From NCBI GenBank assembly GCA_026545765.1, contig CM048842.1, positions 22,966,667 to 23,030,666 on the forward strand: a stretch of 64,000 nucleotides of DNA, written 5' to 3'. Shown here in pieces: positions 43,816 through 55,803 of this stretch. The notes under the pieces are model-generated. The model was not told the DNA's origin. It searched no databases and saw nothing but the letters and a program-made list of their open reading frames with translations. The stretch's first letter is position 1; every line of letters starts with the position of its first letter. The translations under genes and the position numbers were made by a program. This DNA is from Plantago major (taxonomy: Eukaryota > Streptophyta > Magnoliopsida > Lamiales > Plantaginaceae).

Positions 43816-46800
43816 CCCGTTCCGGATACGAACTTTTCGCCTTTGGTAGTTCCATTAGTCCAAGACTATGTCTTAAGGCTAAGAATCTACTTTCTTGTAG
43901 TGGCTTAGTGAAGATATCTGCAAGTTGGTCTTCAGTCCCAATCTTGAGTATCTCTATATTGCCTTTTTCAACATGGTCTCTGATGAAGTGATGTCTAACA
44001 TCAATGTGCTTTGTTCTGGCATGAAATTTAGGATTCTGTGTAATCGCAATAGCACTTGTGTTGTCACAGAAAATGGGAGTTTTCTTCTCATCGAGTCCAT
44101 AGTCTTTAAGTTGTTGTTGTATCCACAGAATTTGTGTTGCACAACAACCAAAGACAATATATTCAGCCTACGTGGTAGAAGTTGCAATTGAGTTTTGCTT
44201 CTTGCTAAACCATGAGATAAGTCTAGTGCCTTAAACCCACAAGTTCCTGAGGTGCTTTTCCTATCAAGCAATGATCCAGCATAATCAGCATCTGAGTACC
44301 CAGCTAAACTCAATTCACTTTCTCTAGGATACCACAGTCCTACATCTACTGTACCCTTCACATACCTTAATATTTTCATAGCAATGTTGTAGTGTGTTTG
44401 CATTGGATTTGTCTGAAATCTAGCACATACTCCAACGGCATATTGAATATCAGGTCTACTTGCAGTGAGGTAAAGTAGTGAACCTATCAATTTCCTATAC
44501 TTATGTTCTTCAACACTTTTATCTGATTCAGTATAGGTCATTTTGGTTCCAATGCTCATAGGTATCTTAGTATTCTTTTCAGAAGACTTAAGATTGAATT
44601 TTGTGAGCATATCTTTTGCATACTTTGTTTGACTAATGAATATTCCATCATTGAGTTACTTGACTTGCAATCCTAGGAAATAATTCATTTCTCCCATCAT
44701 GCTCATCTCAAACTTGCTTTTCATGAGATTTGCAAAGTCATTACAAAGTTGCTTGTCCTTAGATCCAAATATGATGTCATCAACATATACTTGAACTAAG
44801 AGTAGTTTCCCATCATGATTTAAGGTAAATAAAGTTTTATCAACTTCACCTTTCTTGAAACCACTTTCCAGAAGGTATTTGGCCAAAGTGTCATACCATG
44901 CTCTTGGAGCCTGTTTCAGTCCATACAGAGCTTTCTGTAGTTTATAGACCATTCTACTTTCTGAGGAAACTTCAAAGCCAGGTGGTTGCTCAACATAAAC
45001 TTCTTCTGCAAGTTCACCGTTTAGGAATGCGCTTTTGAAATCCATCTGATAAACTTTGAAATTTTTATGAGCTGCAAAGGCTAGAAAGAGTCTTATTGCA
45101 TCCAATCTGGCAACTGGTGCATATGACTCATCAAAATCTAAGCCTTCAGTCTGAGTGAATCCCTTGTCAAACCAATCTTGCTTTGTTTCTGGTTATTTCA
45201 CCAGTTTCATTCATTTTGTTTCTGAAAACCCACTTAGTTCCAATCACAGATATTCCTTCTATAAATGGAACTAGTTTCCAGACTTTGTTTCTCTCAAATT
45301 GATCCAACTCTTCTTGCATTGCAGAGATCCAGTCTTGGTCTCCTAATGCTTCTTCTATACTTTTAGGTTCGATATTCGAGATGAAACATCCAAAGAGAGA
45401 ATCAGCATTTTCAGCTATTGCTCTCCTAGTCCTAACACCCTGATTAATTGGTCCAATTATATCCTTTGTAGGATGATCTTTGATCCATTTCATCAAAGGT
45501 TTAGTGCTAGTAGGATCAATATCCAAGTGATCTGAATGTGAATCACTAAGATTTTGATTTGATACTTTTTCAGTATCTGAGATATCTGACATATGGGAAA
45601 TGTCATGGATATCTGACACTTTTTCAGTGTTAGAGATATCTGAGACATGCATTTCAGCATTCTTATTTTCAGATACCTCTTAAAAAAAAAATTCTCAATA
45701 ACCTGTTCCATTTCTGGAAAACTCATAGGAAATTCCTCATCATGTTTGTGAGTCATCTTGTTGTTACTAGGATTTTCAAGCTTTTCTACGTCAGAGTCAT
45801 CCTCACTTTCCATAACGATGTTTTTCCTTTCTGAGGGTTCTTCTTTAGTATCCCTCAGTAATAGTTCTTTGAACTTTTCTGAGAGTTCATCAGTAGGAGT
45901 GTGTATTCTTACTTCCTTCATAGAATACAACATGAACTGATTCTTCAATTTTCTTTGTTCTTTTGTTGTAAACTCTGTAAGCTTTGCTGTTTGTGGAATA
46001 GCCAAGAAAAACACCTTCATCTGCCTTTGGTTGAAATGTTCTCAGAAAAACTTTCCCATTGTTTAGAACAAAACATCTACAACCAAATACTCTCAGATGT
46101 TTGATATTAGGAGGTCTTCCAACCATAATTTCATAGGGGGTCCTGTCATGGTGTTTGTTTATCAAGCATCTGTTCTGAGTGTAGCAGGCTGTGTTTACAG
46201 CTTCAACCCAATATATTTCACTTATCTCAGTGTCAGCTAGCATTGTCCTTGCAGCTTCTTTAAGGGTTCTGTTTTTCCTTTCTGCAACACCATTTTGTTG
46301 AGGTGTTCTTACAGAGGAAAGTTGGTGTTGTATACCTTTGCAGGTACAAAACTCCTTTATGTACTGATTGACAAACTCAGTGCCAGGATCTGTTCTGATT
46401 GCAGATACCTTTTCATTTTTCATGATTTCAAGCTTTTTCAGCAAGTTTGGTATCTCCACCCTGGCATCAGATTTGTGTTTCAGAAAGACAACCCAAGTGA
46501 ATCTTGAGAAGTCATCTACAACAACCAGACCATATTTCTTTCCTGCATAACTAGTTACAGATGATTCAAAAAGATCCATATGTAAAAGTTGCAGTGGTCT
46601 AACACTAGAGTGTCTGATTTTGGACTTGAAAGAGATCTTAGATTGTTTCCCCATCTGACAAAGTGAGCAGATACTATCCTTTCCGAAGATGTTTTGGGAA
46701 GACTAACCACTAACTCTTTCTTGCAAGTCTATTCGAGTTTTGAAATTCAAGTGACTCATTCTTTGTGCCATAACCAAGGCTCTTTTGTGTGACCAGATTG

Positions 46801-47188
46801 ACTCACCATGAGACATTCTTGATTGTGGCAGATGCCCGATCGGCAACATAAAGATCCTTTTCCACGACCAACTAAGGTACCGCTTTGACTCATTGTCAAT
46901 TAGTTTGCAGTATTTAGCTTTGAATTTTATAGTAAAACCCTTGTCTGCAAACTGGCTCATGCTAAATAAATTGTATTTCAAATCCTTAACATGTAATACG
47001 TCAGTGATTGTTAAAGTTCCCAATTTGACGTTGCCAAATCCCAGAGAGGGATTTAATTCTCCTCCAGCAAATCTGATATCTGGTTCTGTGTTGCAAGCTT
47101 TGTAGTCAACCAGATTTGCTTTGTCTCCTGTCATGTGCTTTCCGCATCCACTATCAAATAGCCATTGTGCTTTAGTCCAGGAAGCATT
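43816..47188 (-). pseudogene. pol: pol of element C
   Basis: Protease with WLFDSGCGKHMTGD near 47160; GAG-pre-integrase RMSHLNFKT near 46760; integrase 46654-45890 with LLHMDLFESSVTS, VVVDDFSRFTWVVF, RTDPGTEFVNQYIKEF and RTPQQNGVAERKNRT, followed by the GRPPNIKHLRVFGCRCF block; reverse transcriptase 45560-44650 with [21 protein letters not shown] and [10 protein letters not shown]; RNase H 44610-43850. All catalytic motifs of the family can be recognised, although the frame is broken at several places. Confidence 0.9.
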
Positions 47189-47213
47189 CTGCACACAGAA
47201 GCGAGAGATTAGG
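47189..47213 (-). other. gag-pol junction of C: stop in a splice-site-like context
   Basis: CCTAATCTCTCGCTTCTGTG then TGCAG on the minus strand. The gag stop TAA lies inside CTAAT and a CAG acceptor-like end follows, as in A and D. Confidence 0.45.
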
Positions 47214-49720
47214 TTCTCATATCTTTGATGGAACCGTCAGAATCAAAAGTTCTTCCAGTAGGAATCCATTTTTGAATGAATTTCTTTGAAACATGCTTTT
47301 GTCAGGAACATAAGGAGGAATTCTTTTTGAATGAAGGTTATCATTAGTAAGAGTTATTTTCTTCCTTGGTGTGTCCCTAGGTGCTCCATATGATGCTTTC
47401 AGATACCTGTCAGGTTTCTAAGTTTGCTTTTCAGCAAACTTAGCCTTCCTTGCCAGATTTCTTCTAGCCCTGGCATTCAGATTTTCAGTGGCTTGATTTA
47501 ACTTCCACTTCTGATAATTGCTTTGAGCAATTCTAGCCTTCAGCCATCGTTCTTGCTCCTGCTTGTACTCATGAGCAAGTTGTTTTCCGATGCCTTTGTA
47601 GCCAATACCGTTTCTAGCACTTGAAGCTATCTGAGATCTTTTCTCAGCAGCTTTGCTAGTCTCTGGTTGATCCAATTTCTTTCCAGAAAAAGTGGCATGG
47701 GAAAATTTGCCAGCTCCTGCAATTCTACCTTTTTGAGAGACATAGCACTGTGGGTGTTTACACTTTTCATTGTTGTGTTTCTTTTCAGAGACGTACCCAA
47801 CAGTTTTGTTTTTGACTTGTTTTTCCCACAAAGATTTAGTCGCAACTGCCTTTCCTTTGTCAACAATCTTTGTCTTTTCACCGATACTATAGATTGCATG
47901 GGAACCGTCTTGCTGAGTACTTACAAATGTTCTCTTCTCTTTACTCTTATTCAGAGTAATAGAGCAATCTGTTTGAGTATTCAGCCCAAGTCCTTTCTTT
48001 TCTGAAGGATCTCTTAAGTAAGATTGTACTTCAGTAAGAGTGTCACTAGCTTTGGCATAAGATTGAAAAGATAGTTCTTTCTTCTTGAGTTCCTTGTTTT
48101 CAGAAAGAAGATTTTCATAATTCTTTCGTAACTCAGCCATTGCTTCTTCATGTGACTTTTCAGTCTTAGATATCTGAGCTTTGAGAAATGTATTTTCAGC
48201 ATCCTTTCTCTCAGATTCTTTAACTAAATGAGAATTTTCCTTTTCAAGAAAATTCTTTTCTTCTTCAAGGTTTTCGGCTCTAGCTCGGATCATTAGGAAT
48301 TCTCTTTCATAGATGTCAAGTTCTTTCCTGAGATTTTCTAGATTTTTTATTTCCTCTTCATCACTTTCATAAGTGTACCAAGAAGTATGTGTTACCTCAT
48401 CAGCCATAAGATAGTTTTCTATGTTGGAGATCTCTGGTCCGTCAATTTCAGCAACTCCACACATTTCATTCTTCTTGAGGCCGAAGTCGATTATACATGA
48501 GTAACTCCACATAGTTCTGGTGATGGTAGGGTTGAATCATCTGAATTGTCATCTTCAGAATCTGTTTCAACGTCTAGAGCATCCAGTTGAATTTGGATTT
48601 TCTTTCTTTCTTCAGTTAATAAAGCTTTCTGGCTTCTTCTGAAGATTCTTCTATCTTTCTTGTCGCCTGTCCTTAGTTTGTTGAGGGCAGGACAATCCTT
48701 CTTGAAGTGGCCAGGTTTCTGACAATAGAAACAGATATCGTTTCCAATTTCTGCTTCCTCAGTACATGATGCGTTCTGAGCTGGCTTGTTCAGCGAGCTC
48801 TGCATGTTTTTGTACTGGTGATAGTTTGAGCTTAGATGCTTTTTCAGCTTCTCTTTGGCTTTTCTTCTCTCAATTTCTCGACTGACAAATTTACTCATTT
48901 GCTTTGCAGCAAGAGCATCCTCAGTCTCCTCCTTGCTTTTCTTCTTTTCAGAAGTTCCTTGATTAACTAGAGAAACATTCTGCAACTTTTCAGTTGTTTG
49001 TTCTCTCTGAGTTGTCTCATATTCAACAGTAGCAAGATGAGAGAAAAGTTCCACTGGAGTGATATTTGGCATACCTTGGTTGAAATAAAAGAATTTAGTA
49101 TGCTCCCAGTTGTGGTTAAGACTTCTGACAATAGTCTTAATCTTCTCTGACTGAGAGTATCTATTGCTTTCCCCAAGTGCTGCCATATCACTCATAAGAG
49201 TGGTAAATCTGAAATCAAGTTCTTCCAGAGTTTCAGTGGGACCTTGTTTGAAATTTTGAAATTTCAACTTTAGAACTTCGAACTTGTTTTCCTTGGTTTT
49301 CTCAGTTCCGGCACAGATTTCTTCAATCAGTTGCCAGGCAACTTTCGCCGTTTTAGCACCCCACAGTTTACACTGTACGTGCTCTAGTGTCGATCTGATG
49401 ATGATGTTACGAGCTTGACCATCCAGACGATTCCTCTTGGCATCTTCCGATGTCCAGAGTTCTCTGGGCTTTGGTTCGTAAATAACGTGACCAGTAGATC
49501 TTCCACTAGTTGACGCATCTGTTTGTGAAGATCCTTCGCTTTGATCTCTGTCTCTTCCACTTGAAACCTCCATGACTTGCTTAAGTTGTTGAATGATTAT
49601 TGGACCATTCTTTATTACTTCGATCATCTCGTCACTTATGGCTTCAAGGTGGAGCATCATGTTATTTTTCCATTTCTCGTAGTTCTCTGGTTTGAGAACG
49701 GGTGCATCACTCAGAGACAT
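47209..49720 (-). pseudogene. gag: gag of element C
   Basis: Starts with MSLSDAPVLKPENYEKW at 49720. UBN2-type gag domain (AWQLIEEICAGTEKTKENKF, TLEELDFRFTTLMSDMAALG, YFNQGMPNITPVELFSH), zinc knuckle CFYCQKPGHFKKDC near 48710, then an acidic segment, a long coiled coil (ENLRKELDIYEREFLMIRAR and onward, 48330-48060) and a basic tail. At about 830 codons it is far longer than the usual 300-450 residues of Copia gag. The N-terminal stretch is open from inside the primer-site region to about 48491, the best preserved gag in the window. Confidence 0.88.
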
Positions 49721-49824
49721 ACCTGCACACTTAACACACAAATTAAATAGTCCAAAAAAAATGGACAAAGTTCCTTCACCTATCTGGGGATCTAGGTTCA
49801 GTGCAGAAGGCTGGTGAACCTCCT

Positions 49825-49836
49825 GCTCTGATACCA
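49825..49836 (-). other. Primer binding site of C, initiator-Met tRNA
   Basis: TGGTATCAGAGC on the minus strand, two bases from the LTR. Confidence 0.9.
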
Positions 49837-49838
49837 CT

Positions 49839-51471
49839 TGTTGGTCCAGATAACGGCAAAGTAAAAGACTAGAGGGGGGTGAATAGTCTTTTAAAACTTT
49901 TGTCGATAACAAATATTTCTCAGATATCTGAATGGATACGATACTTAGAATCAGAAAAGGAAGACTTAATAAAGATAAGTGTAGAAAGCAGTTAATAAGT
50001 GTGTGTTGTCAAGTATAAATCTGAAATGTAAATGACACAACAAGTATAGTGGTATCTGGAGGTGGCGTAATCCTCCAACTAATCCACTTCGGTCTATCAG
50101 AGACCTAGAATTCACTAGAACAGATAATTGAGATAACCTTACAAAAATCCTATTCTAAGATTCTGAACAATTGGTTCCCAACCAAAAGTTCCCCCTGAGT
50201 TGTTCCCTAGCTTCCCAAGCTAAGTACTTCCTATACTCAAAAACTTTGGAGTTATTCCTTAGTTTCCCAAATCAAGTACTTCCTATACTCCTAACCTTGG
50301 AGTTATTCCCGATTTTTCAAACTAAGTACTTCCTTTACTCCACGCCGGTTTGGTGTTGGTTTGATTTGAGTTGTCGATGAGCGTCTTAATAACTTTTCGT
50401 TATTCGATAGCTCTGTGAACTAAGTTACTTAATACACTTTACAACAGTATGGTATCTAGTTCGATTTTACTGACCCAAGTCTTATGATATCTGTTCAAGA
50501 GAATGAATCTCAGATAGTTGATCTTTTGATTCAACTCCTTCACAGATAGCTTTGCTTGTTTAGGATCAGGACACTTAGAACTTCAGTGTTTACTCAAGAT
50601 CACAAGCTTTAGTCGCAACAGAAAGCTTTGATAATAAGTAAGTTGCAATGAGAGAGTAGAATGTTCGAGTTCTATGTTTCAACAGATGCAATTGTGTGTG
50701 TATCTCTCAAAGTCGTCTAAGTGTTGATATTTATAGATGGATTTGAGTGCCGTTTGAATAGTATCTGTTAGGCTCAAATTCAAACTATCGATATCTGTGT
50801 GTATAGTACTGTAGCAGGTTTTGTCTTCTTCTCAGAAGTTGCCGTTGCTTTTACTCAGACATCTCTGTCCGTGCATTAAATGCATTGTACTATACTTTTT
50901 GTCCTGTAGTGTCAACGGAACTATGCATTATGTCGTAGACTAGACTTGTTGTCTGATTCTTTGCACATCCTTATCTTCATTCTTCAGATACCACTTGTAT
51001 TGATTGAAACAACTTTGTTTGCAATATATGTTTCTCTTTCAGAAACGTGGTTAATACTCAAGGTATCTGAGAATAGATATCTGTGGACACTTTCCTTGTT
51101 TTCAGATATGCATCTCATTTCTCAGATATCTCTTGTGACACAGTTTGTTTGAAACTGTTCGCGTCTACAAGATATCTGGCTAAGATATCTGAATAACAGA
51201 TTCAGTAATCTTGTGCAGTTTTCTTCAAATCTTCAAAAGTTGTTGAGCTTTCTGCTTGGATGTCTTCTTCTTGGTCTTTTCTTCATAAAATAAAAATTAC
51301 ATTTTGAGACCTAACATCCTATACAAGATTAGCTAGACTATCATACTTAGTGGGTTTCCTCTTTTACAATGTTCAAGTGAACTAAGAGTACTAATCACCT
51401 TTCTGAGACTAAGATAAGTCATCATGTTGCTGAACAAAATCTAAATAGATATTCTAATAAAATATCTAACA
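49839..51471 (-). repeat. 5' LTR of element C
   Basis: 1633 bp, paired with 35393-37091. It has a short G run (about 49874-49879), the ATTACGCCA stem-loop at 50058-50076, a three-unit hairpin array at about 50191-50346 and TATAAATATC at 50726-50735. The left LTR has a much longer G run and one more array unit. Confidence 0.93.
50726..50735 (-). promoter_or_regulatory. TATA sequence of C 5' LTR
   Basis: TATAAATATC on the minus strand, followed by AACACTTAG, about 740 bp into the LTR; the probable promoter of the genomic RNA. The hairpin array and stem-loop lie downstream of it and so in the transcribed leader. Confidence 0.65.
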
Positions 51472-51476
51472 GAAAT

Positions 51477-52821
51477 GTTGGTTACCTCGTCAGCCAATGT
51501 TGGAGCAATATGGATAGATCTCCTCCGCAACCCCACATAATTCCCTTTTCTTTTGACCAAAGTCAACCAATTCATGAGTGATGCCACATAATTCTGGAGA
51601 AGGGAGTTTGGAGTCATCTGAGTCTTCTTCCTCAGATTTTGACTCAATATCAAGAGCATCAAGTTGGATTTGAATCTTTTTCCTTTCTTTAGTGAGCAAA
51701 TCTCTCTGACCTCTCTTGAAGTTTCTTCTATCTTTCTTGTCACCTGTCTTTAGCTTATTGAAAACAGGGCAGTCTCTTTTAAAATGACCAGGTTTCTGAC
51801 AATAGAAACAGATATCGTTTCCGATTTCTGCTTCCTCAGTACTAGATGCTTGCTGAGCCGGTTTGTTCAGCGAGCTTGATTGCTGCATATTCTTGTACCG
51901 GTGATTGCTCACTAGATGCTTTTTCAGCTTCTCTTTGGCTTTTCTTCTCTCAATCTCCCGACTGACATATTTTCTCATTTGCTTCACAGCAAGAGCATCT
52001 TCCTCACTCATTTCCTTGGTATCCTTCTTTTCAGAAGTACCTTGTGTTACTAAAGAAACATTGTGAACTTTCTCAGCAATTGTTTGTTCTCTCTAAGTAG
52101 TTTCATAGTTGACAGTAGCTAAGTGGGAAAAGAGTTCTACTGGAGTGTTTTTTGGCATTCCTTGGTTGAAATAAAAATACTGAGTATGTTCCCAGTTTTG
52201 ATTCAAGCTTCTCACGATAGTCTTAACCTTTTTAGAGTTAGAGTATCTCTCACTTTCACCAAGTGCAGCCATTTCACTCATCAGTGTTGTAAATCGGAAA
52301 TGTAGTTCTTCAAGAGTCTCTGTGGGACCTTGTTTAAAGTTTTGGAATTTAATCTTCAAAACTTCGAACTTATTTTACTTTGTTTTCTCAGTGCCGGCAC
52401 AGATTTCTTCAATAAGTTGACAGGCCACTTTCGCCGTTTTTGCACCCCACAGTTTACACTGTATGTGCTCTGGAGTGGAACGTATGATGATATTGCGAGC
52501 CTGAACATCTAGTCGATTTCTCTTAACATCTTCCATTGTCTAGAGATCTCTGGGCTTTGGCTCATAAACAATTTGACCAGTAGGTCTTCCACTGGTTGAA
52601 GCACCTGTTTGTGAGGAACCACCACTTGGTTCTTCATCAGTGGGAACTCTGTCTCTACTATTGGAAACCTCCATGACCTGCTTGAGTTGTTGAATGACTA
52701 TGGGGCCATTCTTTATTACTTCGATCATTTCGTCACTGATGGCTTCTAGGTGGAGCATCATGTTGTTCTTCCATTTCTCACAATTCTCTGGCTTGAGAAT
52801 TGGAGCGTCACTTAAAGACAT
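51477..52821 (-). pseudogene. gag: gag of A, N-terminal part
   Basis: Starts with MSLSDAPILKPENCEKW at 52821. It has the gag core (TLEELHFRFTTLMSEMAALG, YFNQGMPKNTPVELFSH) and a zinc knuckle CFYCQKPGHFKRDC near 51790, and runs to the LADEVTNIS word, where C is inserted. The downstream half lies at 34227-35387. Confidence 0.85.
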
Positions 52822-52925
52822 CCTGCAGCAAACACACTAAACAGATAAATCAAGTGTAGGTGAAAAGCAGTTAGTGGGCACTTATCTGGGATCTAGGTTC
52901 AGTGCAAAAGGCTTGGGAACCTCTT

Positions 52926-52937
52926 GCTCTGATACCA
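52926..52937 (-). other. Primer binding site of A, initiator-Met tRNA
   Basis: TGGTATCAGAGC on the minus strand, two bases from the LTR at 52940. Confidence 0.9.
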
Positions 52938-52939
52938 CT

Positions 52940-54536
52940 TGTTGGTCCAGCTAACAACAAAGGAAAAGACTAGGGGGGGGGGGTGAATAGTCTTTTACAA
53001 CTTTTGTCGATAAACATAATTTCTCAGATTCTGTGAAGATATCTGATACTTAATTTCAGAGAGCGGAAGACTTTTATGTGATAAGTGCACGTGCTTAGCA
53101 AGATATAAGTGTGTAATTACTCAGCAAGGTAAATAAAGCAAGTAATAAGTTGGAGAAAGTAAATAAAACAGATCTTTATAGTGGTATTTGAGGGTGGCGT
53201 AATCCCTCAACTAATCCACTCGCCCTTTCTCAGGACATGAAATTGACTAAGATAGATATTGAGTTCTCCTTACAATAAACCCATCCCTTGATTTCCTTTT
53301 ACACTAGGTTCCCAACCTATTGTTTCCCCTGAGTTATTCCCCGGCTTTCTCAGCCAAGTACTTCCTTTACTCAGAAACCTTTGAGTTATTCCTTAGTTTC
53401 ACAAACTAAGTACTTCCTATGCTCAGTAACCTTGGAGTTATTCCTTAGTTTCCCAAACTAAGTACTTCCTGTACTCCACGCCGTTTAAGGTGTTGGTTAA
53501 GGTAGTTTCTCAGGTGAGTAGTCTTAATAACTTTCTCAGTTATGTAGGAATACTCTATAGAACAAGAATCACTTAACACACTTCACAATGTGTGGTGATA
53601 TGTTCTTTACTGACCCAAGTCTATGTTAAATGTTCTAGAGAATGAAACTTAGATACTTGATCTTTTGATTCACCTCCTTCACAGATAGCAATGCTTGGTA
53701 AGGATCAGGACACTTAGAACTTTCTTGCTACTTAGAATTCAAGAGCTTGGTCGCAATAGTAAGCTAGTGAATAAGTAGATTGAAGGCTTGTATGCTTGAA
53801 AGAATAAGTTCGTAGATGTAAGTTCTTGGTGTGTTCAAGCATTCTAAGTGTTGATATTTATAGTTGCAAAACATGCCGTTGGAATTGTATCCGTTAGGCT
53901 TAATGAAATTCAAACTATTGATATTTGTAAATAGTACTGCAAAAGACGTTGTCTCTTTTCAGAGATTTCCTCTTTTGTTCAGATGTCTCTGTCTGCGCAT
54001 TTATTGCATTGTACTATTTTTGTCATGTAGTGCCAACGGAACTATGCATGCTTTCTGAAGCATTGCATGTCCCTTTCTAGAGACCTTCACATCTTCAGAT
54101 ACCTGTTGAAACATTGTTTCCCATAAACATAGTTTTATCTAGGGTATCTGAGTGTAGATATCTGTGGGCGCTTTTCCTCGTTCAGAACCTTGTGTTTTCA
54201 GATATCATTTGCAAAACTTGTTTATTGAAAAACATTTGTTTATTCAAGATATCTGGACATAGGTATCTAATGACCTTCGTCTTCAGCAATCTTGTGCAGT
54301 CTTCAAAACATCAAAATTGGTTGAACTCTCCTGCTGGATGCCTTCTTCTTGGTCTTCTTCAAATATATAAAAATTACATTCAGAGACCTAACATCCTATT
54401 CAATATTTGCTAGACTAACATACTCAGTGATTTTCCTATTTTACAGTGTTCAAGTGAACCAAGAGTACTAAGCACCTTTATGAGCTAAGATAATTCATTA
54501 GGTTGCTGATCAAATTCTAAACAGATATTCATAACA
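52940..54536 (-). repeat. 5' LTR of element A
   Basis: 1597 bp, partner of 6936-8528. G run at 52973-52982, ATTACGCCA stem-loop at 53191-53209 with GAGGG/CCCTC stem, three-unit hairpin array at about 53330-53482, TATAAATATC at 53853-53862. Confidence 0.93.
53853..53862 (-). promoter_or_regulatory. TATA sequence of A 5' LTR
   Basis: TATAAATATC on the minus strand followed by AACACTTAG, about 675 bp into the LTR. Confidence 0.62.
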
Positions 54537-54539
54537 TTA

Positions 54540-55789
54540 TGTTAGGAATATACATTTGAATCGACAAACAATGAATGAAAAAGATAAGAAAGAGAAGAAA
54601 ACATCAAAAAATCAACAAATTTGATGATTTGAAGAACTGCAATTGATGAAGGCAAGAAAATTTCATCGAGATACCTATATGCGGATATCTTGAAGAAAGT
54701 GTTTTCAATAAGCAATTTCTAAAACATATCACGAGAACACAAGGTTTGAATGAGGAAAAGTTACAGATACCTACACTCGGATACCTTGGACAAGCGTGTT
54801 TCCGAGAAACAATGTTTTGATAAAATCGAAGATGAAATCTCTTGAAAGGGCGTGTAATGCTTCAAAAGCGTGCAAAAAGAAGAGAAATCTCAAAGATGAA
54901 TATCAATGCATTGAGCTAGCGGATAATATTCAAGCGGCATGATTTCAACTATAAATATCAACATAGAATCTTGAAACACCTGAACTCTTGAAAATACTAA
55001 GCTTCTACGATAATACAACTAGTGGTATCTTTCTCTCAAGCATCTGAGCATACCTTTACTTACTTTTTAGCTTACGATTTGACTAAGCTCTTGAATTCTA
55101 AGTAGCACAAAAGTTCTAAGTGTCACGATCCTTAACAAGCATTGCTATACGTGAAGGAGTTGAATCAAAAGATCAAGTATAAAGATTCATTCTCTAGAAC
55201 ATTTATCATAGACTTGGGTCGATAAAGAACATATCACCACACATTGTGAAGTGTGTTAAGTGACTCTTGTTCAAGAAGGTAGTATTACATAAGCTAGAAG
55301 TTATTAATCTACCAATCGACAAACTCTTCTTAACCAACACCATACGGCGTAGAGTGAAATACTGGTTGAAACTAAGAATTCTTGAGCATAGGAGTACTTA
55401 GTTTGAAACTAGAACAACTCAAAGGTTTAGGAAGTATTTGGTTGAGGCCGATAACTTCGAACACTGGTTGGGAACCTAGTGTATTTAAATCGAGAAGATA
55501 TATCTAAGGTGAACTCGATTATACGTGTAGTGGATTCTAGATGCGAGAAGTGGATGAGTTAAAGATACGCCACCTTGATACCACTATAAAAAACGTGTTA
55601 TTTACTTCGACAATTACTTATCGTTCTCTTTATCACGCTAAGTATTTAAACACATTATATCTTCTTGAGCACGTGCATATCTGAAAAATCTTCGCTCTGA
55701 TTATAATATCTTCACATATCGAAAGCTTTATAGACAAAAGTTTTAAAGACTATTCACCTAGTCCTTTACTTTGCGTTATCAGACCAACT
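54540..55789 (+). repeat. 5' LTR of element P
   Basis: Starts TGTTAGGAATATAC and ends near GCGTTATCAGACCAAC. It keeps the TATA sequence TATAAATATC (54950-54959) and weak traces of the hairpin array (about 55360-55460) and of the ATTACGCCA stem-loop (about 55560-55580). It is strongly diverged and shorter than the other LTRs. Confidence 0.8.
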
Positions 55790-55791
55790 AG

Positions 55792-55803
55792 TGGTATTAG
55801 AGG
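55792..55803 (+). other. Primer-site remnant of P
   Basis: TGGTATTAGAGG resembles TGGTATCAGAGC and stands two bases after the LTR end. Confidence 0.65.

Larger units (their letters stand above)
35393..51471 (-). mobile_element. Copia element C, SIRE/Maximus-like, nested in A
   Basis: Inserted in gag of A; exact target duplication GAAAT at 35388-35392 and 51472-51476. About 16.1 kb with no element nested in it, the most complete copy here. Parts: 3' LTR 35393-37091, polypurine tract, env-like gene 37478-43041 with five introns, spacer, pol, gag to 49720, primer site 49825-49836, 5' LTR 49839-51471. Its gag stretch is open over several hundred codons. It is still broken overall, with about ten interruptions, mostly in pol and env. 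Younger than A. Confidence 0.94.
6936..54536 (-). mobile_element. Copia element A, SIRE/Maximus-like, outer nest
   Basis: Bounded by two alike LTRs (6936-8528 and 52940-54536) and an exact 5-bp target duplication TTATG at 6931-6935 and 54537-54541. Without the two elements nested inside it, D and C, it is about 15.6 kb, the size of the other copies. Order on the minus strand: 5' LTR, primer site, gag, pol, spacer, env-like gene, polypurine tract, 3' LTR. The family is judged from the Copia domain order (integrase before reverse transcriptase), the initiator-Met primer site and the long gene after pol. It is broken, with roughly ten frame interruptions besides the two nested insertions. It is older than C and D and younger than P; LTR divergence was not computed but looks low by eye. 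Confidence 0.92.

Noticed and set aside
49825-49840. tRNA-like sequence
   Set aside because: Only the 12-base complement of the tRNA 3' end is present; it is a primer binding site, not a tRNA gene.
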